42,474 nucleotides of DNA. It comes from Fictibacillus gelatini DSM 15865. Its GTDB lineage: Bacteria > Bacillota > Bacilli > Bacillales > Fictibacillaceae. The position numbers and the translations under genes are program-made. The DNA is taken from the NCBI RefSeq assembly GCF_000430745.1, contig NZ_AUMP01000033.1, positions 1 to 42,474 of the forward strand, given 5' to 3'. The notes beneath the pieces are model-generated. The model searched no databases. It was given only the letters and a program-made list of their open reading frames with translations, and had not been told where the DNA came from. Position 1 is the stretch's first letter. Each line of letters opens with the position of its first letter. Below are positions 32,966 to 42,195 of the stretch, in pieces.

Positions 32966-33117
32966 CTTATCAAGAGAGAGGGAGGGACTGGCCCAATGAA
33001 CTCTCGGCAACAGACTGCATTTGAAGAACTGTGCCAATTCCTGCAAGCGAGAGCTTGATAGATAAGGAGAAGACTTTGCGACAGCCCTTTCCTTTTTATC
33101 AAGCGAAGGGGCTTTTT
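32966..33117 (+). promoter_or_regulatory. SAM-I (S-box) riboswitch
   Basis: The aptamer matches the class: CTTATCAAGAGAG at the P1/P2 start, GGAGGGACTGGCCCAATGAA, CTCGGCAAC, GTGCCAATTCCTGCAAGCG, and the closing AGATAAGG, which pairs with CTTATC. It is followed by terminator AGCCCTTT / AAGGGGCT with T5 (33083-33117). SAM binding should favour the terminator, switching off the sulfonate operon when methionine and SAM are plentiful. Confidence 0.96.
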
Positions 33118-33177
33118 GCTATTTAAGGAGGTGAGTAATAGTTCCATTCAAAGTCCAAAGAAGAGAGGGGAGAAAAA

Positions 33178-33945
33178 ATGACCGTTTCTATTTCTGTAAA
33201 AGAGAAGATTTTTTTGAAAGGCCAACGTGAAGTAAAGGTTCTTGAACATGTCGATGTCACGATTGATCAAGGGGAGTTTGTTACCATTATTGGTCCAAGC
33301 GGCTGCGGAAAAAGCACATTATTGAAAATCGTCGCAGGCATTGATAGTGACTATGAAGGATTTGTCAAAATCGGCAACAGAGAAGTGAAGGGACCAGGGA
33401 CCAAACAAGGATTTGTCTTTCAAGAGCATCGCTTATTTCCGTGGTTAACGGTGGAGGAAAACATCGCAGCGAATCTTTCCCTCAGGAATTCCGAAGTGCG
33501 AAGGCAAGTCCACGAACTTATAGAAATCGTTCGCTTGAGTGGATTTGAAAAGTCTTATCCACGTGAGCTGTCAGGCGGTATGTCACAGAGGGTGGCGATA
33601 GCAAGAGCGCTTCTCCGGGATCCGGAAGTTCTGCTTCTTGATGAACCATTTGGGGCGCTGGACGCTTTCACGCGCAAACACCTTCAAGACGTTTTACTGG
33701 ATATTTGGAAAGAAAGGCAAACGACGATGATTTTAGTGACGCATGACATTGATGAATCGGTCTATCTTGCCAATCGCGTCGCAATTATGAGCCCAAGGCC
33801 AGGCACTGTAGGCAAGTTGATCCCAATTCAGCTGCCATATCCTCGCAATCGTACGAATGAAGCGTTTCAAGCGGCCAGGCAACAAGTATTGGCGGAATTT
33901 GAGAAGACAGAAGAAGTGCATTTGCTTGATGGATCCGGGATTTAA
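33178..33945 (+). CDS. ssuB: Aliphatic sulfonate ABC transporter ATPase
   Basis: 255-aa cytoplasmic ATPase of the SsuB/TauB/NrtD group: Walker [11 protein letters not shown]-loop FQEHRLFPW, signature LSGGMSQR, Walker [13 protein letters not shown]-loop VTHD. AGGGGAG precedes the ATG. It is the first gene of ssuB-A-C-permease-ssuD behind the S-box, the order seen in B. subtilis ssuBACD except for the extra permease. Sulfonates supply sulfur when sulfate and cysteine are short. Confidence 0.92.
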   Translation: MTVSISVKEKIFLKGQREVKVLEHVDVTIDQGEFVTIIGPSGCGKSTLLKIVAGIDSDYEGFVKIGNREVKGPGTKQGFVFQEHRLFPWLTVEENIAANLSLRNSEVRRQVHELIEIVRLSGFEKSYPRELSGGMSQRVAIARALLRDPEVLLLDEPFGALDAFTRKHLQDVLLDIWKERQTTMILVTHDIDESVYLANRVAIMSPRPGTVGKLIPIQLPYPRNRTNEAFQAARQQVLAEFEKTEEVHLLDGSGI

Positions 33946-33962
33946 TAAAGGGGGAAGAAGAG

Positions 33963-34982
33963 ATGGGAAGAAAAAAGATATACATACTGGCTGTTCTAGG
34001 GTTTTTGTTAGTTTTAGCGGGCTGCGATTTAAAAGCGGGAGGAGCGGAACAGGACGGAAAAGGTTTAAAAACAATCAATATCGGCATTCAGCAAAGCATT
34101 GGCCCGTTGCTGCTTGCAAAAGAGAAAGGCTGGTTTGAAAAGGAATTTAAAAAAGAAGGTATTGAAGTGAAATGGACGGAATTTCAAAGTGGGCCTCCCC
34201 ATTTTGAGGCAATTGCTTCAGACCGATTAGACTGTGGCCAGGTCGGGAATTCACCTGTCATTGCCGCGCAGTCGGCTGGCATTCCGTTTAAGGAAATCGC
34301 AAATACAAGCAACGGACTGAAAGGAAACGCCATTTTAGTTCAGAAAGAGAGTGGAATAAAAGATTTAAAGGACTTAAAAGGAAGAAAGATCGCTGTGGCA
34401 AAGGGAAGCAGCGGGTTTAATTTGCTTTATCGCGCTCTTAGTAAGGCCGGGCTCAAACCGGATGATGTAAAAATCATCCAGTTACAGCCTGATGAGGCGC
34501 AGCCAGCTTTTGAAACAGGGGCTGTGGATGCATGGTCGATTTGGGAACCGTTCATATCGTTAGAAACTATTGGAAAAGGCGCGCGGATTTTAACTGATGG
34601 ACAATTGCTGAACGTGTACTCTCCCGGGTTTACCGTTGTTCGCACGAAATTTGCTGAACAGCATCCGGAACAAGTCATTCGGTTCTTGAAAGTTTACGAG
34701 AAAGCCCGCCTTTGGGAGGAGAAACACCAGAGCGAAGCGGTATCCCTCTATGCGAAAGTGAAAAAAGTAGATCAAAAGATCATCAAGCAGGTCATCAAAA
34801 ACAACAAGGCATTGAATATTCCTATTAGTGATGGCATTGTGAAGGCGCAGCAAAAAACAGCTGACTTTCAATATTCGCTTGATGCCATAAAGAAAAAAAT
34901 TAATACGAACGAAGTGGTCGATAATTCTTATATTAAAAAGGCATTAAAAGAAGTGAAAAAAGAAGGGGGAGATAAAAATTGA
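33963..34982 (+). CDS. ssuA: Sulfonate-binding lipoprotein
   Basis: 339-aa extracellular solute-binding protein. The N-terminus is a lipoprotein signal with lipobox LVLAGC and Cys21 as the anchor. The body has NMT1/SsuA-like features (INIGIQQSIGPLLLAKEKGWFEKEFKKEGI, QVGNSPVIAAQSAGIPF, DAWSIWEPF). It delivers alkanesulfonates to SsuC/SsuB. It lies 17 bases after ssuB, and its TGA overlaps the TTG start of ssuC. Confidence 0.92.
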   Translation: MGRKKIYILAVLGFLLVLAGCDLKAGGAEQDGKGLKTINIGIQQSIGPLLLAKEKGWFEKEFKKEGIEVKWTEFQSGPPHFEAIASDRLDCGQVGNSPVIAAQSAGIPFKEIANTSNGLKGNAILVQKESGIKDLKDLKGRKIAVAKGSSGFNLLYRALSKAGLKPDDVKIIQLQPDEAQPAFETGAVDAWSIWEPFISLETIGKGARILTDGQLLNVYSPGFTVVRTKFAEQHPEQVIRFLKVYEKARLWEEKHQSEAVSLYAKVKKVDQKIIKQVIKNNKALNIPISDGIVKAQQKTADFQYSLDAIKKKINTNEVVDNSYIKKALKEVKKEGGDKN

Positions 34983-35845
34983 GCCAGCCAAGAGGAGCTG
35001 CTGGAACAACCGGCATTTTTTCAAAAAACATTTTAGTCAAACGGTTGCCTAAAGTAAATGTGAGGGACCGGGCAAAGGTTTTTATAAGGGGATTGGCCGT
35101 TCCCATTTTCATCCTTTCCATTTGGCAATTGGCAGGGTCTTACGAGTGGATTTCAAAAACCGTTTTGCCGACACCGCTCGATATTTTGGTAGCATTCAGG
35201 GACCTGGCTGTTTCCGGAGACCTTGCCTCCCATTTGAAAATAAGCGTTTGGCGTGCGGCTGCCGGCTTTGTGATAGGGGCTGGTTTAGGATTGGTATTAG
35301 GGATGTTGGTCGGTTTTTCAAACAAGGCGGAACACTATGTCGACCCTTCTTTCCAAATGCTGCGTACCGTCCCTCATTTAGCGGTAGCGCCTTTGTTTAT
35401 TCTCTGGTTCGGATTTGGGGAAGTATCGAAAATATTGTTGATCGCCAAGGGCGCATTTTTCCCGGTTTACATTAACACCTTTCTTGGAATAAGAGGGGTC
35501 GATGCGAAGCTCTTTGATGTGGCGCGCATTCTTTCATTCAGCCGTTATAAGCAATTGACAAAGCTTGTTTTGCCGGCTGCTTTGCCCAACATCCTTCTAG
35601 GCATCCGTCTATCGCTTGGCATCGCATGGCTCGGGCTAGTCGTCGCTGAGCTGATGGGTTCGAGCGAAGGGGTCGGGTATATGATTATGGACGCGAGGCA
35701 GTTTTCCCATACGGATGTCGTTTTTGTCGGCATTATTATTTTCGCTCTCGTTGGCAAAATTACGGATTCATTGGTACGGGCCATTGAAAATAGGCTGTTG
35801 AAATGGCGTGATAGCTTCAAAGGGCAGAATTCTTTCCACACATAA
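34979..35845 (+). CDS. ssuC: Sulfonate ABC transporter permease
   Basis: 288 aa, about six membrane helices, with the inner-membrane component motif (EAA-like loop FDVARILSFSRYKQLTKLVLPAALPNILLGIRLSLGIAW). It starts at TTG 34979, overlapping the ssuA stop as TTGA, with AAGGGGGAG ahead. The Lys/Arg-rich N-terminus (about 40 residues) is cytoplasmic. Confidence 0.92.
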   Translation: MSQPRGAAGTTGIFSKNILVKRLPKVNVRDRAKVFIRGLAVPIFILSIWQLAGSYEWISKTVLPTPLDILVAFRDLAVSGDLASHLKISVWRAAAGFVIGAGLGLVLGMLVGFSNKAEHYVDPSFQMLRTVPHLAVAPLFILWFGFGEVSKILLIAKGAFFPVYINTFLGIRGVDAKLFDVARILSFSRYKQLTKLVLPAALPNILLGIRLSLGIAWLGLVVAELMGSSEGVGYMIMDARQFSHTDVVFVGIIIFALVGKITDSLVRAIENRLLKWRDSFKGQNSFHT

Positions 35846-35945
35846 AAGGCATCAGGTCATGAATTCATTGCAATCTAAAACCGAGTAAATTCATGTGTTT
35901 AATATAGTTTAGGACGAGATGATTCAAAATTAGGAGGTGGTTCAT

Positions 35946-37370
35946 TTGCCTAGAAACCAAAATAGAGATCAATTACAAGAAACGGGATCGGAGGGACTTG
36001 ACAGGAGCTTGACAAACCGGCAAATCCAAATGATGGCGATTGGGGGAGTCATCGGGGTCGGGCTGTTCTATGGCGCCTCTGTATCGGTAAAGTTAGCAGG
36101 GCCGGCCGTATTGATCGATTTCGTGATTTGTGGGGTTCTTGTCGCCATCGTCATGAGATCGTTAGGGGAAATGACCGTGGAATATCCGGTTGCCGGATCG
36201 TTCAGCCATTACGCCAGCGCCCTTCTTGGAAGGCGGATAGGGTTTTTGACCGCGGGAATGTGGTGGTTTTATTGGGTGGCCACCGTGATGTCGGAGCTAG
36301 CGGCTATCGGCAAATTGGTCCAATACTGGTACCCTTCATTTCCTGCATGGATTCCCGGACTCGTTGCATTAATTTTTTTTACAGTGTCGAATTTGCTTGC
36401 CGTCAGGGTTTTTGGGGAGATTGAGTACTGGTTTGCGGTACTGAAGGTTTTGGCTGTACTTGTATTTATGGCGTTTGGGTCATTGATCATTTTAACAGGC
36501 ATTTTTAACAACGGGGAAGCTGTCGGCATAAACAACCTCTGGATAAATGATGGGTTCATGCCGAATGGGTGGCCGGGTATTTTCGCAGCAATATCTCTTG
36601 TTGTACAGGCATTCAGCGGAATCGAAACCCTTGCTGTTGAGGCGGGTGAATCACATGACCCAAATGCGGCGATGCAGAAAGCCTTTAAATCAGTGACGTT
36701 CCGCATTCTCTTTTTTTACATCGGCTCAATGCTCGTCATGCTTTGCGCTTTTCCGTGGAATAAATGGATTGTTCATGATGGAAGCCCTTATGTGCTAATG
36801 TTTTCAAAAATCGGGATTCCGCTGGCAGCGGGAATTGTCAATTTGATCATCATCTTGTCCGCGCTGTCTTCCTGCAACACAGGCTTATATGGAGGAAGCC
36901 GAATGCTTTTCAGCATGTCAAAAAAGGGGATATATTCACAGCGATTCGCCAAATTAAATCGAAATAAAATTCCGCATGTCGCTGTTTGGGCGACAGCGGC
37001 AATGATATTCATCGGGGTGGCCATTACTTATTTGGCGCCCGACAAAGTGTATGTTTGGATTACAAGTGCTTCCGCATTTGCTTCGCTCTGGACCTGGGGG
37101 ATCATATTGGTTTGTGAATTGGCGTTCAGGCGGCGCATGATAGAGCAGCAAACAGAGATTAAATATCCGATGCCGTTATGGCCAGTATTGCCAATGATAG
37201 GCTTGCTGCTAGTTCTCATCTCGTTTATTGCGATCGCTACTTCCCCTTTGACGAAAATCTCTATGTTTTCAGGAGTCGCCTGGTTAATCGTACTTTTAGT
37301 ATACGATCAAATCCGCACGAAAAAGCAGCCTGCCTTCATTCTTCTTGATGGGCAAAATGCAGGCCGGTAA
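35946..37370 (+). CDS. APC-family amino-acid permease inside the ssu operon
   Basis: 474 aa, about twelve membrane helices, amino acid transporter family of the GabP/AnsP/ProY type: LTNRQIQMMAIGGVIGVGLFYGASVSVKLAGPA near the start and AFSGIETLAVEAGESHDPN mid-protein. TTG 35946 follows AGGAGGTGG and is preferred over GTG 35937, which lies within it. It sits 100 bases after ssuC and 37 before ssuD, same strand, with no terminator between, so it should be under the S-box. The substrate may be a sulfur or sulfonated amino acid (methionine, cysteate, taurine-like); that is inference. Confidence 0.9.
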   Translation: MPRNQNRDQLQETGSEGLDRSLTNRQIQMMAIGGVIGVGLFYGASVSVKLAGPAVLIDFVICGVLVAIVMRSLGEMTVEYPVAGSFSHYASALLGRRIGFLTAGMWWFYWVATVMSELAAIGKLVQYWYPSFPAWIPGLVALIFFTVSNLLAVRVFGEIEYWFAVLKVLAVLVFMAFGSLIILTGIFNNGEAVGINNLWINDGFMPNGWPGIFAAISLVVQAFSGIETLAVEAGESHDPNAAMQKAFKSVTFRILFFYIGSMLVMLCAFPWNKWIVHDGSPYVLMFSKIGIPLAAGIVNLIIILSALSSCNTGLYGGSRMLFSMSKKGIYSQRFAKLNRNKIPHVAVWATAAMIFIGVAITYLAPDKVYVWITSASAFASLWTWGIILVCELAFRRRMIEQQTEIKYPMPLWPVLPMIGLLLVLISFIAIATSPLTKISMFSGVAWLIVLLVYDQIRTKKQPAFILLDGQNAGR

Positions 37371-37407
37371 AAATTGAAATAAATTGATTAAAAGGGAGAG
37401 ATGACAA

Positions 37408-38553
37408 ATGGAGATATTATGGTTTATTCCGACTCATGGAGACGGACGGTATTTGGGGACTGTGAAAGGCGGAAGGCCTGCAGAGTATTCTTATTTTAAG
37501 CAAATCGCGCAAGCAGCGGATCGCCTCGGTTATTCGGGCGTGCTTATACCGACGGGAAAAGCGTGTGAAGACCCGTGGGTTATAGCTTCTTCTTTAGCTG
37601 CTGAAACGGAAAGGCTAAAGTTTTTAATCGCGGTTCGTCCGGGATTGATGGTCCCGTCGGTGGCAGCTAGAATGACATCGACTCTTGATAGGCTATCTAA
37701 CGGACGTCTTTTAATCAACGTTGTAACCGGTGGCGATCCTGTGGAGCTGGCCGGTGATGGGGTCTTCCTTGACCATGATGCTCGCTATGAAGCGACAGAT
37801 GAGTTTTTGACCATCTGGCGTTCGTTAGTAAAAGGTGAAAATGTAAACTTTACCGGAAAACATTTAAAGGTGGAAGATGGCAGTCTGTTGTTTTCTCCGG
37901 TTCAGAAACCATATCCTCCGATTTACTTCGGTGGTTCTTCCAGAGCCGGGCAGGAAGTTGCCGCAAAGCATTCCGATGTTTATTTAACATGGGGCGAGAC
38001 ACCGGCTCAAGTCGAACAAAAAATAAATCATGTAAGGAGATTGGCAGAGCAACAAGGAAGGAACATCAAATTTGGGATCCGATTGCATGTCATTGTGAGG
38101 GAAACGGAACGAGAAGCGTGGGAAGCGGCTGATCGCTTAATCCGTTATGTAGATGATGAAACGATAGAATCAGCCCAGCGTGTCTTCGCCAGATACGATT
38201 CGACGGGACAAAAAAGAATGGCTGAGCTGCATAAAGGGGGAAGAGAAGCATTAGAAATCAGTCCGAATCTATGGGCAGGGGTTGGTTTAGTGAGAGGAGG
38301 CGCTGGAACCGCGTTGGTTGGCAATCCTGAAACAATAGCAGAGCGAATAAAAGAATATGCCGATCTTGGCATCGAATCGTTCATTTTTTCAGGGTACCCT
38401 CATTTAGAAGAAGCTTATCGGGTGGCTGAATTGCTGTTTCCGCTGTTGACGATTGAAAATCATCAAATACATGAATCAGTTAACCAGAGAATCGGGGAAA
38501 TTGTCGGCAATGCCTTTTTTCCGAAAGAAAAAGGCGTTGCGGTAAAAAACTGA
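37408..38553 (+). CDS. ssuD: FMNH2-dependent alkanesulfonate monooxygenase
   Basis: 381-aa flavin-dependent enzyme that cleaves alkanesulfonates to aldehydes and sulfite, using FMNH2 and oxygen. SsuD features: [18 protein letters not shown] at the start, [40 protein letters not shown], and [43 protein letters not shown]. Full length (E. coli SsuD is 381 aa). No flavin reductase gene (ssuE) is in the operon, so FMNH2 must come from elsewhere. AAAGGGAGAG precedes the ATG. A strong terminator follows. Confidence 0.95.
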   Translation: MEILWFIPTHGDGRYLGTVKGGRPAEYSYFKQIAQAADRLGYSGVLIPTGKACEDPWVIASSLAAETERLKFLIAVRPGLMVPSVAARMTSTLDRLSNGRLLINVVTGGDPVELAGDGVFLDHDARYEATDEFLTIWRSLVKGENVNFTGKHLKVEDGSLLFSPVQKPYPPIYFGGSSRAGQEVAAKHSDVYLTWGETPAQVEQKINHVRRLAEQQGRNIKFGIRLHVIVRETEREAWEAADRLIRYVDDETIESAQRVFARYDSTGQKRMAELHKGGREALEISPNLWAGVGLVRGGAGTALVGNPETIAERIKEYADLGIESFIFSGYPHLEEAYRVAELLFPLLTIENHQIHESVNQRIGEIVGNAFFPKEKGVAVKN

Positions 38554-38566
38554 TCGATTAAATGGA

Positions 38567-38607
38567 AAGAGGAGCCGGCTAGAGCCGGCTCCTCTTCCGT
38601 CTTTTTT
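38567..38607 (+). terminator. Terminator of the ssu operon
   Basis: AAGAGGAGCCGGCT / AGCCGGCTCCTCTT, a perfect 14-bp stem with a two-base centre, followed by CCGTCTTTTTT. Confidence 0.9.
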
Positions 38608-38892
38608 CATTCGTGTAAAATGCCTGTCCTGGCCCCTTTATGGCTGCAACCTCAATGGAGTTAGCTGAAAATTTTCCCCACCTCCCCCGGGGCAGCCTAT
38701 CCCTTTACCTATGGAAAAACCTTCCTTATTATCGGATTTAATCTATTCTATACGTTAGATGAAATCAAGGCCATACGATCGATTAAAGTAAGAGTAGTAT
38801 ATCTGCGTAGAGAAATAGACAGTCGATAATAGGCAGGAAAAGGCAAGTTTTTATCGAAATAAATCTAGGAGAAGATAAAAGGATGGTGCTTT

Positions 38893-39300
38893 ATGTCGTA
38901 CGCGGAAAAGCTTATACAGAAAATAAAGGAACGATATGTAATGGATCATAATGCACGGGTACATATTGATAAAACGCAACATTCAATTAATGTTTTCTTA
39001 AGTGATATGAAATTTAAATTAAGAACGGTGGAAGAGAAAACCGATGAAATTAGCATTATTGTCAATCAACCATCTCCAGGTGTATTTGCCTATATAACGA
39101 TAATGGGAAACACGTTAAGCTTTGAAAGAACGGAGGAGGGGATTATCCGGGTCCACCTGAAAAAGCAAAGCTATAGCAGGGAGCTCGACCGGGTTTATTG
39201 GGATGGCAATCAAGTAGTTTCGAGCAAATATCGAAGCGAATTTTTAATTCCTAGATTAAATGATTACCTGAGAGAGGCGTTTGACGATTCATTAGATTAA
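38893..39300 (+). CDS. Hypothetical protein (135 aa)
   Basis: I do not recognise this protein. It is 135 aa, soluble and charged, with no signal peptide or membrane segment. The first 25 residues look helical (SYAEKLIQKIKERYVMDHN). The middle alternates like beta strands (INVFLSDMKFKLRTV, ISIIVNQPSPGVFAYITIMGNTLSFER). It ends in a helical acidic tail (RLNDYLREAFDDSLD). AAAGGATGGTG precedes the ATG. It is a monocistronic-looking gene between the ssu terminator and the ABC-F leader. The roughly 290 bases upstream show no clear promoter. Confidence 0.75.
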   Translation: MSYAEKLIQKIKERYVMDHNARVHIDKTQHSINVFLSDMKFKLRTVEEKTDEISIIVNQPSPGVFAYITIMGNTLSFERTEEGIIRVHLKKQSYSRELDRVYWDGNQVVSSKYRSEFLIPRLNDYLREAFDDSLD

Positions 39301-39378
39301 CATTCAGACAGGAAGGAAAAATGTTCAGAGAATTATAAGCCGTCGTTTATTTTCTGAAAAAGTTGGGCAATAAATGAG

Positions 39379-39407
39379 TTGACGTTTCTTGACAGCTCCT
39401 ATAGAAT
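39379..39407 (+). promoter_or_regulatory. Sigma-A promoter of the ABC-F gene
   Basis: TTGACG, 17 bases, TAGAAT. It lies about 370 bases upstream of the ABC-F start codon, which implies a long leader. Confidence 0.72.
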
Positions 39408-39413
39408 AAAATT

Positions 39414-39695
39414 AACAAAAAACGGAAGGGTGAAGCAAGTACATGATTTTATAATCCTATTTTTAGAAAAAACATTCGTTACAAGTCCTAAAATGGTGAT
39501 CTAAATCGGGAATCCATCTTTTTAAATATGGATCCATCATTCTAGATCAACCATAAAGATTAACGATGCTTTTCTGGATAGGATTAGTTGTGTACTTCAA
39601 TAGCTAAAGAGTGTTTAATACTGCTTTTTTAGTATGCCTTTTTCGCTATCGCCCAAAAGTCACCTCCTATTCGGAAACGGATCAGGAGGTTTTTT
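39414..39695 (+). promoter_or_regulatory. ABC-F leader with upstream mini-ORF and terminator (probable attenuator)
   Basis: From the promoter at 39379 the leader contains: a tiny frame ATG-ATT-TTA-TAA (39443-39454); a long stem ATGGT-GATCTA / TAGATCAACCAT (39493-39554) holding an inner stem ATCCAT/ATGGAT; and an intrinsic terminator ACCTCCT / AGGAGGT with T6 (39662-39695), 85 bases before the coding start. Several Firmicute ABC-F resistance genes are induced by antibiotics through such premature termination. Confidence 0.7.
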
Positions 39696-39780
39696 GCATT
39701 GGTGTAAATGGTGGAAGATTAGAGTCGATAGCTGTTTCAGCGAGTTCGGTTGATACTGCATGATGAAAAGGAGGGATTTC

Positions 39781-41358
39781 ATGATTATTCTAGAAGCCAA
39801 TCATCTCGAAAAATCAATTAAAGACCGGAAACTCTTTGCCGCCAGAAAACTGAGAATCCAAGAAGGGGATCGGATCGGATTAGTTGGCCGTAACGGAAGC
39901 GGGAAAACGACGCTGTTATCTATCTTAGCCGGGGAGCAAAAGGCAGATACAGGGACGATTACTACAACGGCTACTCGTTATTTATTGCCTCAGTTAAAGA
40001 AAAACGATTCATGCAAAAGTGGTGGCGAAATAACAAAACGCTATATTGACAAAGCACTAGCAGCAAAGCCGGATATTTTATTTGCGGATGAACCGACAAC
40101 CAACCTGGATACTGAGCGGGTTGAGGCGCTCGAAACCCATTTGAAGCGCTTTCGCGGGGCGATTCTGTTAGTTTCCCATGATCGTTACTTTTTAGACCAG
40201 CTCTGCACAAAAATATGGGAAATTGAAGAAGGGGAAGTGACGGAATTTAGCGGGAACTACACCCGGTACCTTGAGCAAAAAGAGCGAATCAGGCATGAGC
40301 AACAGGAGAGCTATGAAAAGTATGTGGCGAAGAAAAAACAGTTAGAACGAGCGACACAATTAAAAGAGCAAAAGGCAAACAAAATGGTTAAACCCCCTTC
40401 AAAGCGGATGGGCACATCTGAATCTCGATTATGGAAAATGCAGCATGCGACGAAACAGAAAAAAATGCACCAAAATATAAAGGCATTGGAAACGCGCGTG
40501 GAAAAACTGGAAAAAGTCGAGAAGCCAAAAGATTGGCCACCGATTAAGATGGATTTGCCCAATGGAGAGGAAATACTGGGACGCCATGTCATTCAAGTTA
40601 ACCATTTGTCGATGAATTTTGCCGAACGAGTGCTATGGAAAGATGCTACTTTTACGATTAAAGGTGGAGATAAAGTGGCCATCATTGGCAACAATGGAGT
40701 GGGCAAAACGACGTTATTGAAACAAATTTTAGCGGATGTAGAAGAAGTAACGATTTCCCCTGCGGTTAAAGTCGGTTATTTTAGCCAGAGCCTCGATATT
40801 TTAAATGGGGAACAAACCATTTTGGAAAATGTTGAAGCTTCCTCCATTTATCCGGAATCGACCAATCGAACGGTGCTTGCCCGCCTGCATTTTTTTGGCG
40901 ACGATGTTTATAAACCGGTTAAAGTGCTTAGTGGCGGCGAGCGGGTAAAGGTCGCTTTTGCAAAAGTGTTTTTGAGCGATATGAATGTGCTTGTGATGGA
41001 TGAGCCGACGAACTTTTTGGATATTGAAGCGATGGAAGCATTGGAACAGCTGCTAAAGAACTACGAAGGAACGGTGATCTTCGTTTCCCATGACCGCCGT
41101 TTTATTGAAAACGTTGCTACCTGTATTATTGAAATAAAGCAGCAAGCGATTACTGCATTTTCCGGGAACTTCAAAGAGTATAAGGGCAGGAACGAGCAAA
41201 CCGTACGGAACGTTGCAGAAGATGAGCTATTGCAAATTGAGACTAAGCTTACGGAAGTGATCGGCAAACTCAGTCTACTTCCTTCCAACGAATTAGAACA
41301 AGAGTTTCATTCGTTAGTCGCAAAGCGGAATCACTTGAGAAAGCAGTTGAAAGGATAG
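39781..41358 (+). CDS. ABC-F family protein, antibiotic-resistance (Vga/Msr/VmlR) type
   Basis: 525 aa, two ABC domains and no membrane helices. Cassette 1: Walker A VGRNGSGKTT (36-44), signature SGGE (80-83), Walker B ILFADEPTTNLD. The linker about residues 175-260 is long, basic and helical (KKKQLERATQLKEQKANKMVKPPSKRMGTSESRLWKMQHATKQKK). Cassette 2: GNNGVGKTT, LSGGERVK, VLVMDEPTNFLD. Such proteins bind the ribosomal E site and dislodge drugs from the peptidyl-transferase centre; the drug range cannot be read. ATG 39781 is set by AAAGGAGG. The regulated leader supports a resistance rather than a housekeeping role. Confidence 0.88.
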   Translation: MIILEANHLEKSIKDRKLFAARKLRIQEGDRIGLVGRNGSGKTTLLSILAGEQKADTGTITTTATRYLLPQLKKNDSCKSGGEITKRYIDKALAAKPDILFADEPTTNLDTERVEALETHLKRFRGAILLVSHDRYFLDQLCTKIWEIEEGEVTEFSGNYTRYLEQKERIRHEQQESYEKYVAKKKQLERATQLKEQKANKMVKPPSKRMGTSESRLWKMQHATKQKKMHQNIKALETRVEKLEKVEKPKDWPPIKMDLPNGEEILGRHVIQVNHLSMNFAERVLWKDATFTIKGGDKVAIIGNNGVGKTTLLKQILADVEEVTISPAVKVGYFSQSLDILNGEQTILENVEASSIYPESTNRTVLARLHFFGDDVYKPVKVLSGGERVKVAFAKVFLSDMNVLVMDEPTNFLDIEAMEALEQLLKNYEGTVIFVSHDRRFIENVATCIIEIKQQAITAFSGNFKEYKGRNEQTVRNVAEDELLQIETKLTEVIGKLSLLPSNELEQEFHSLVAKRNHLRKQLKG

Positions 41359-41376
41359 ATTTTTTAACAGGATAAG

Positions 41377-41407
41377 GAACAGTGAATCTATCCTCACTGT
41401 TCTTTTT
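41377..41407 (+). terminator. Terminator after the ABC-F gene
   Basis: GAACAGTGA / TCACTGTTC stem with an 8-nt loop and T5, 18 bases after the stop. Confidence 0.87.
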
Positions 41408-41413
41408 CCCCTG

Positions 41414-41920
41414 TTATTTGCAAACGGAATACACGAGCACATCTTTCTTCCATTTATGTATTTTCTTTTCCACGGTCATACCGATTCGCTCTGCCACTTT
41501 TATGGAAGGGGAGTTATCAGGATCAATTAATGAAACTAGTTTAGGAAGTTTTAATGTCTCAAACCCATATTTCTTACAGGCTAAAGCAGCCTCTGTTGCA
41601 AAGCCTTTTCCCCAGGCACGTCTGGCAAACAAATAGCCGATCTCCATCTCAACGGCCCCATCTATTTTTTGCAGGACCATTCCGCACTGTCCCAGAAATT
41701 CTCCGGTCTGTTTGTCTTCAACGATCCAGAGGCCGACACCGTAATTCCTGTAATTGTCCAGCGTCCAGTTTACCCATTCTAACGCTTCCTTTTCGCTTTT
41801 AGTAGAAGGATAATACTTCATTGCTTCAGGATCTGAGAAAATTTCCATTAAGTGATTCACATCATCGTTTCTCATTTTTCGCAATTGTAAACGTTCCGTA
41901 GTCAGAATAATAGCGTCCAC
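41414..41920 (-). CDS. GNAT N-acetyltransferase (RimJ/RimL type)
   Basis: 168 aa of the GNAT fold: TTERLQLRKMRNDDVNHLMEIFSDPEAMKYYP at the start, MEIGYLFARRAWGKGFATEAALACKKYGF carrying the acetyl-CoA loop (R/Q-x-x-G-x-G/A region), and LVSLIDPDNSPSIKVAERIGM. Relatives acetylate ribosomal protein N-termini, antibiotics or small amines; the substrate is not evident. The start is GTG 41920 with AGGAGGG a few bases ahead. It is convergent with the ABC-F gene. Confidence 0.88.
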   Translation of the reverse strand: MDAIILTTERLQLRKMRNDDVNHLMEIFSDPEAMKYYPSTKSEKEALEWVNWTLDNYRNYGVGLWIVEDKQTGEFLGQCGMVLQKIDGAVEMEIGYLFARRAWGKGFATEAALACKKYGFETLKLPKLVSLIDPDNSPSIKVAERIGMTVEKKIHKWKKDVLVYSVCK

Positions 41921-42190
41921 TTTTCCCTCCTGAGTTTCGTATATAATACAAGATTAACAGGTTTAAAGCGTTTTCACAAAAAGGTTTGCTGTGGGTTGGA
42001 AGTTTAGCAAAAACTAGTGCCCCTTCTAGAAAAAAAGTTTGGTTTTCAGTAATAGGAGGACATTCTTTTTTTAAGAACATCTCGTTAGATCTGTGAAATG
42101 AGGAAAAACGATCACGAATCGTTACATGATGTAAAATGATTGATGATGTAAAATATCTTGTGTAAGTCAAAGAAGGCCTTCTCAAAATAA
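41921..42190. other. Intergenic spacer before the IS256 element
   Basis: AT-rich DNA upstream of the GNAT gene. It contains a direct repeat of GATGTAAAAT near 42128 and 42145 and a palindrome AGAAGGCCTTCT. An open frame on the minus strand (41862-42185) is poor in coding signal and overlaps the GNAT gene; I do not call it. Confidence 0.5.
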
Positions 42191-42195
42191 AAAAA

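Noticed and set aside
38601-38892. Possible coding remnant or promoter between the ssu terminator and the 135-aa gene
   Set aside because: No frame longer than a few tens of codons with sensible composition and no clear -35/-10 pair.
41862-42185. 107-codon minus-strand frame upstream of and overlapping the GNAT gene
   Set aside because: It overlaps the GNAT start in another frame, with biased composition and no ribosome site.
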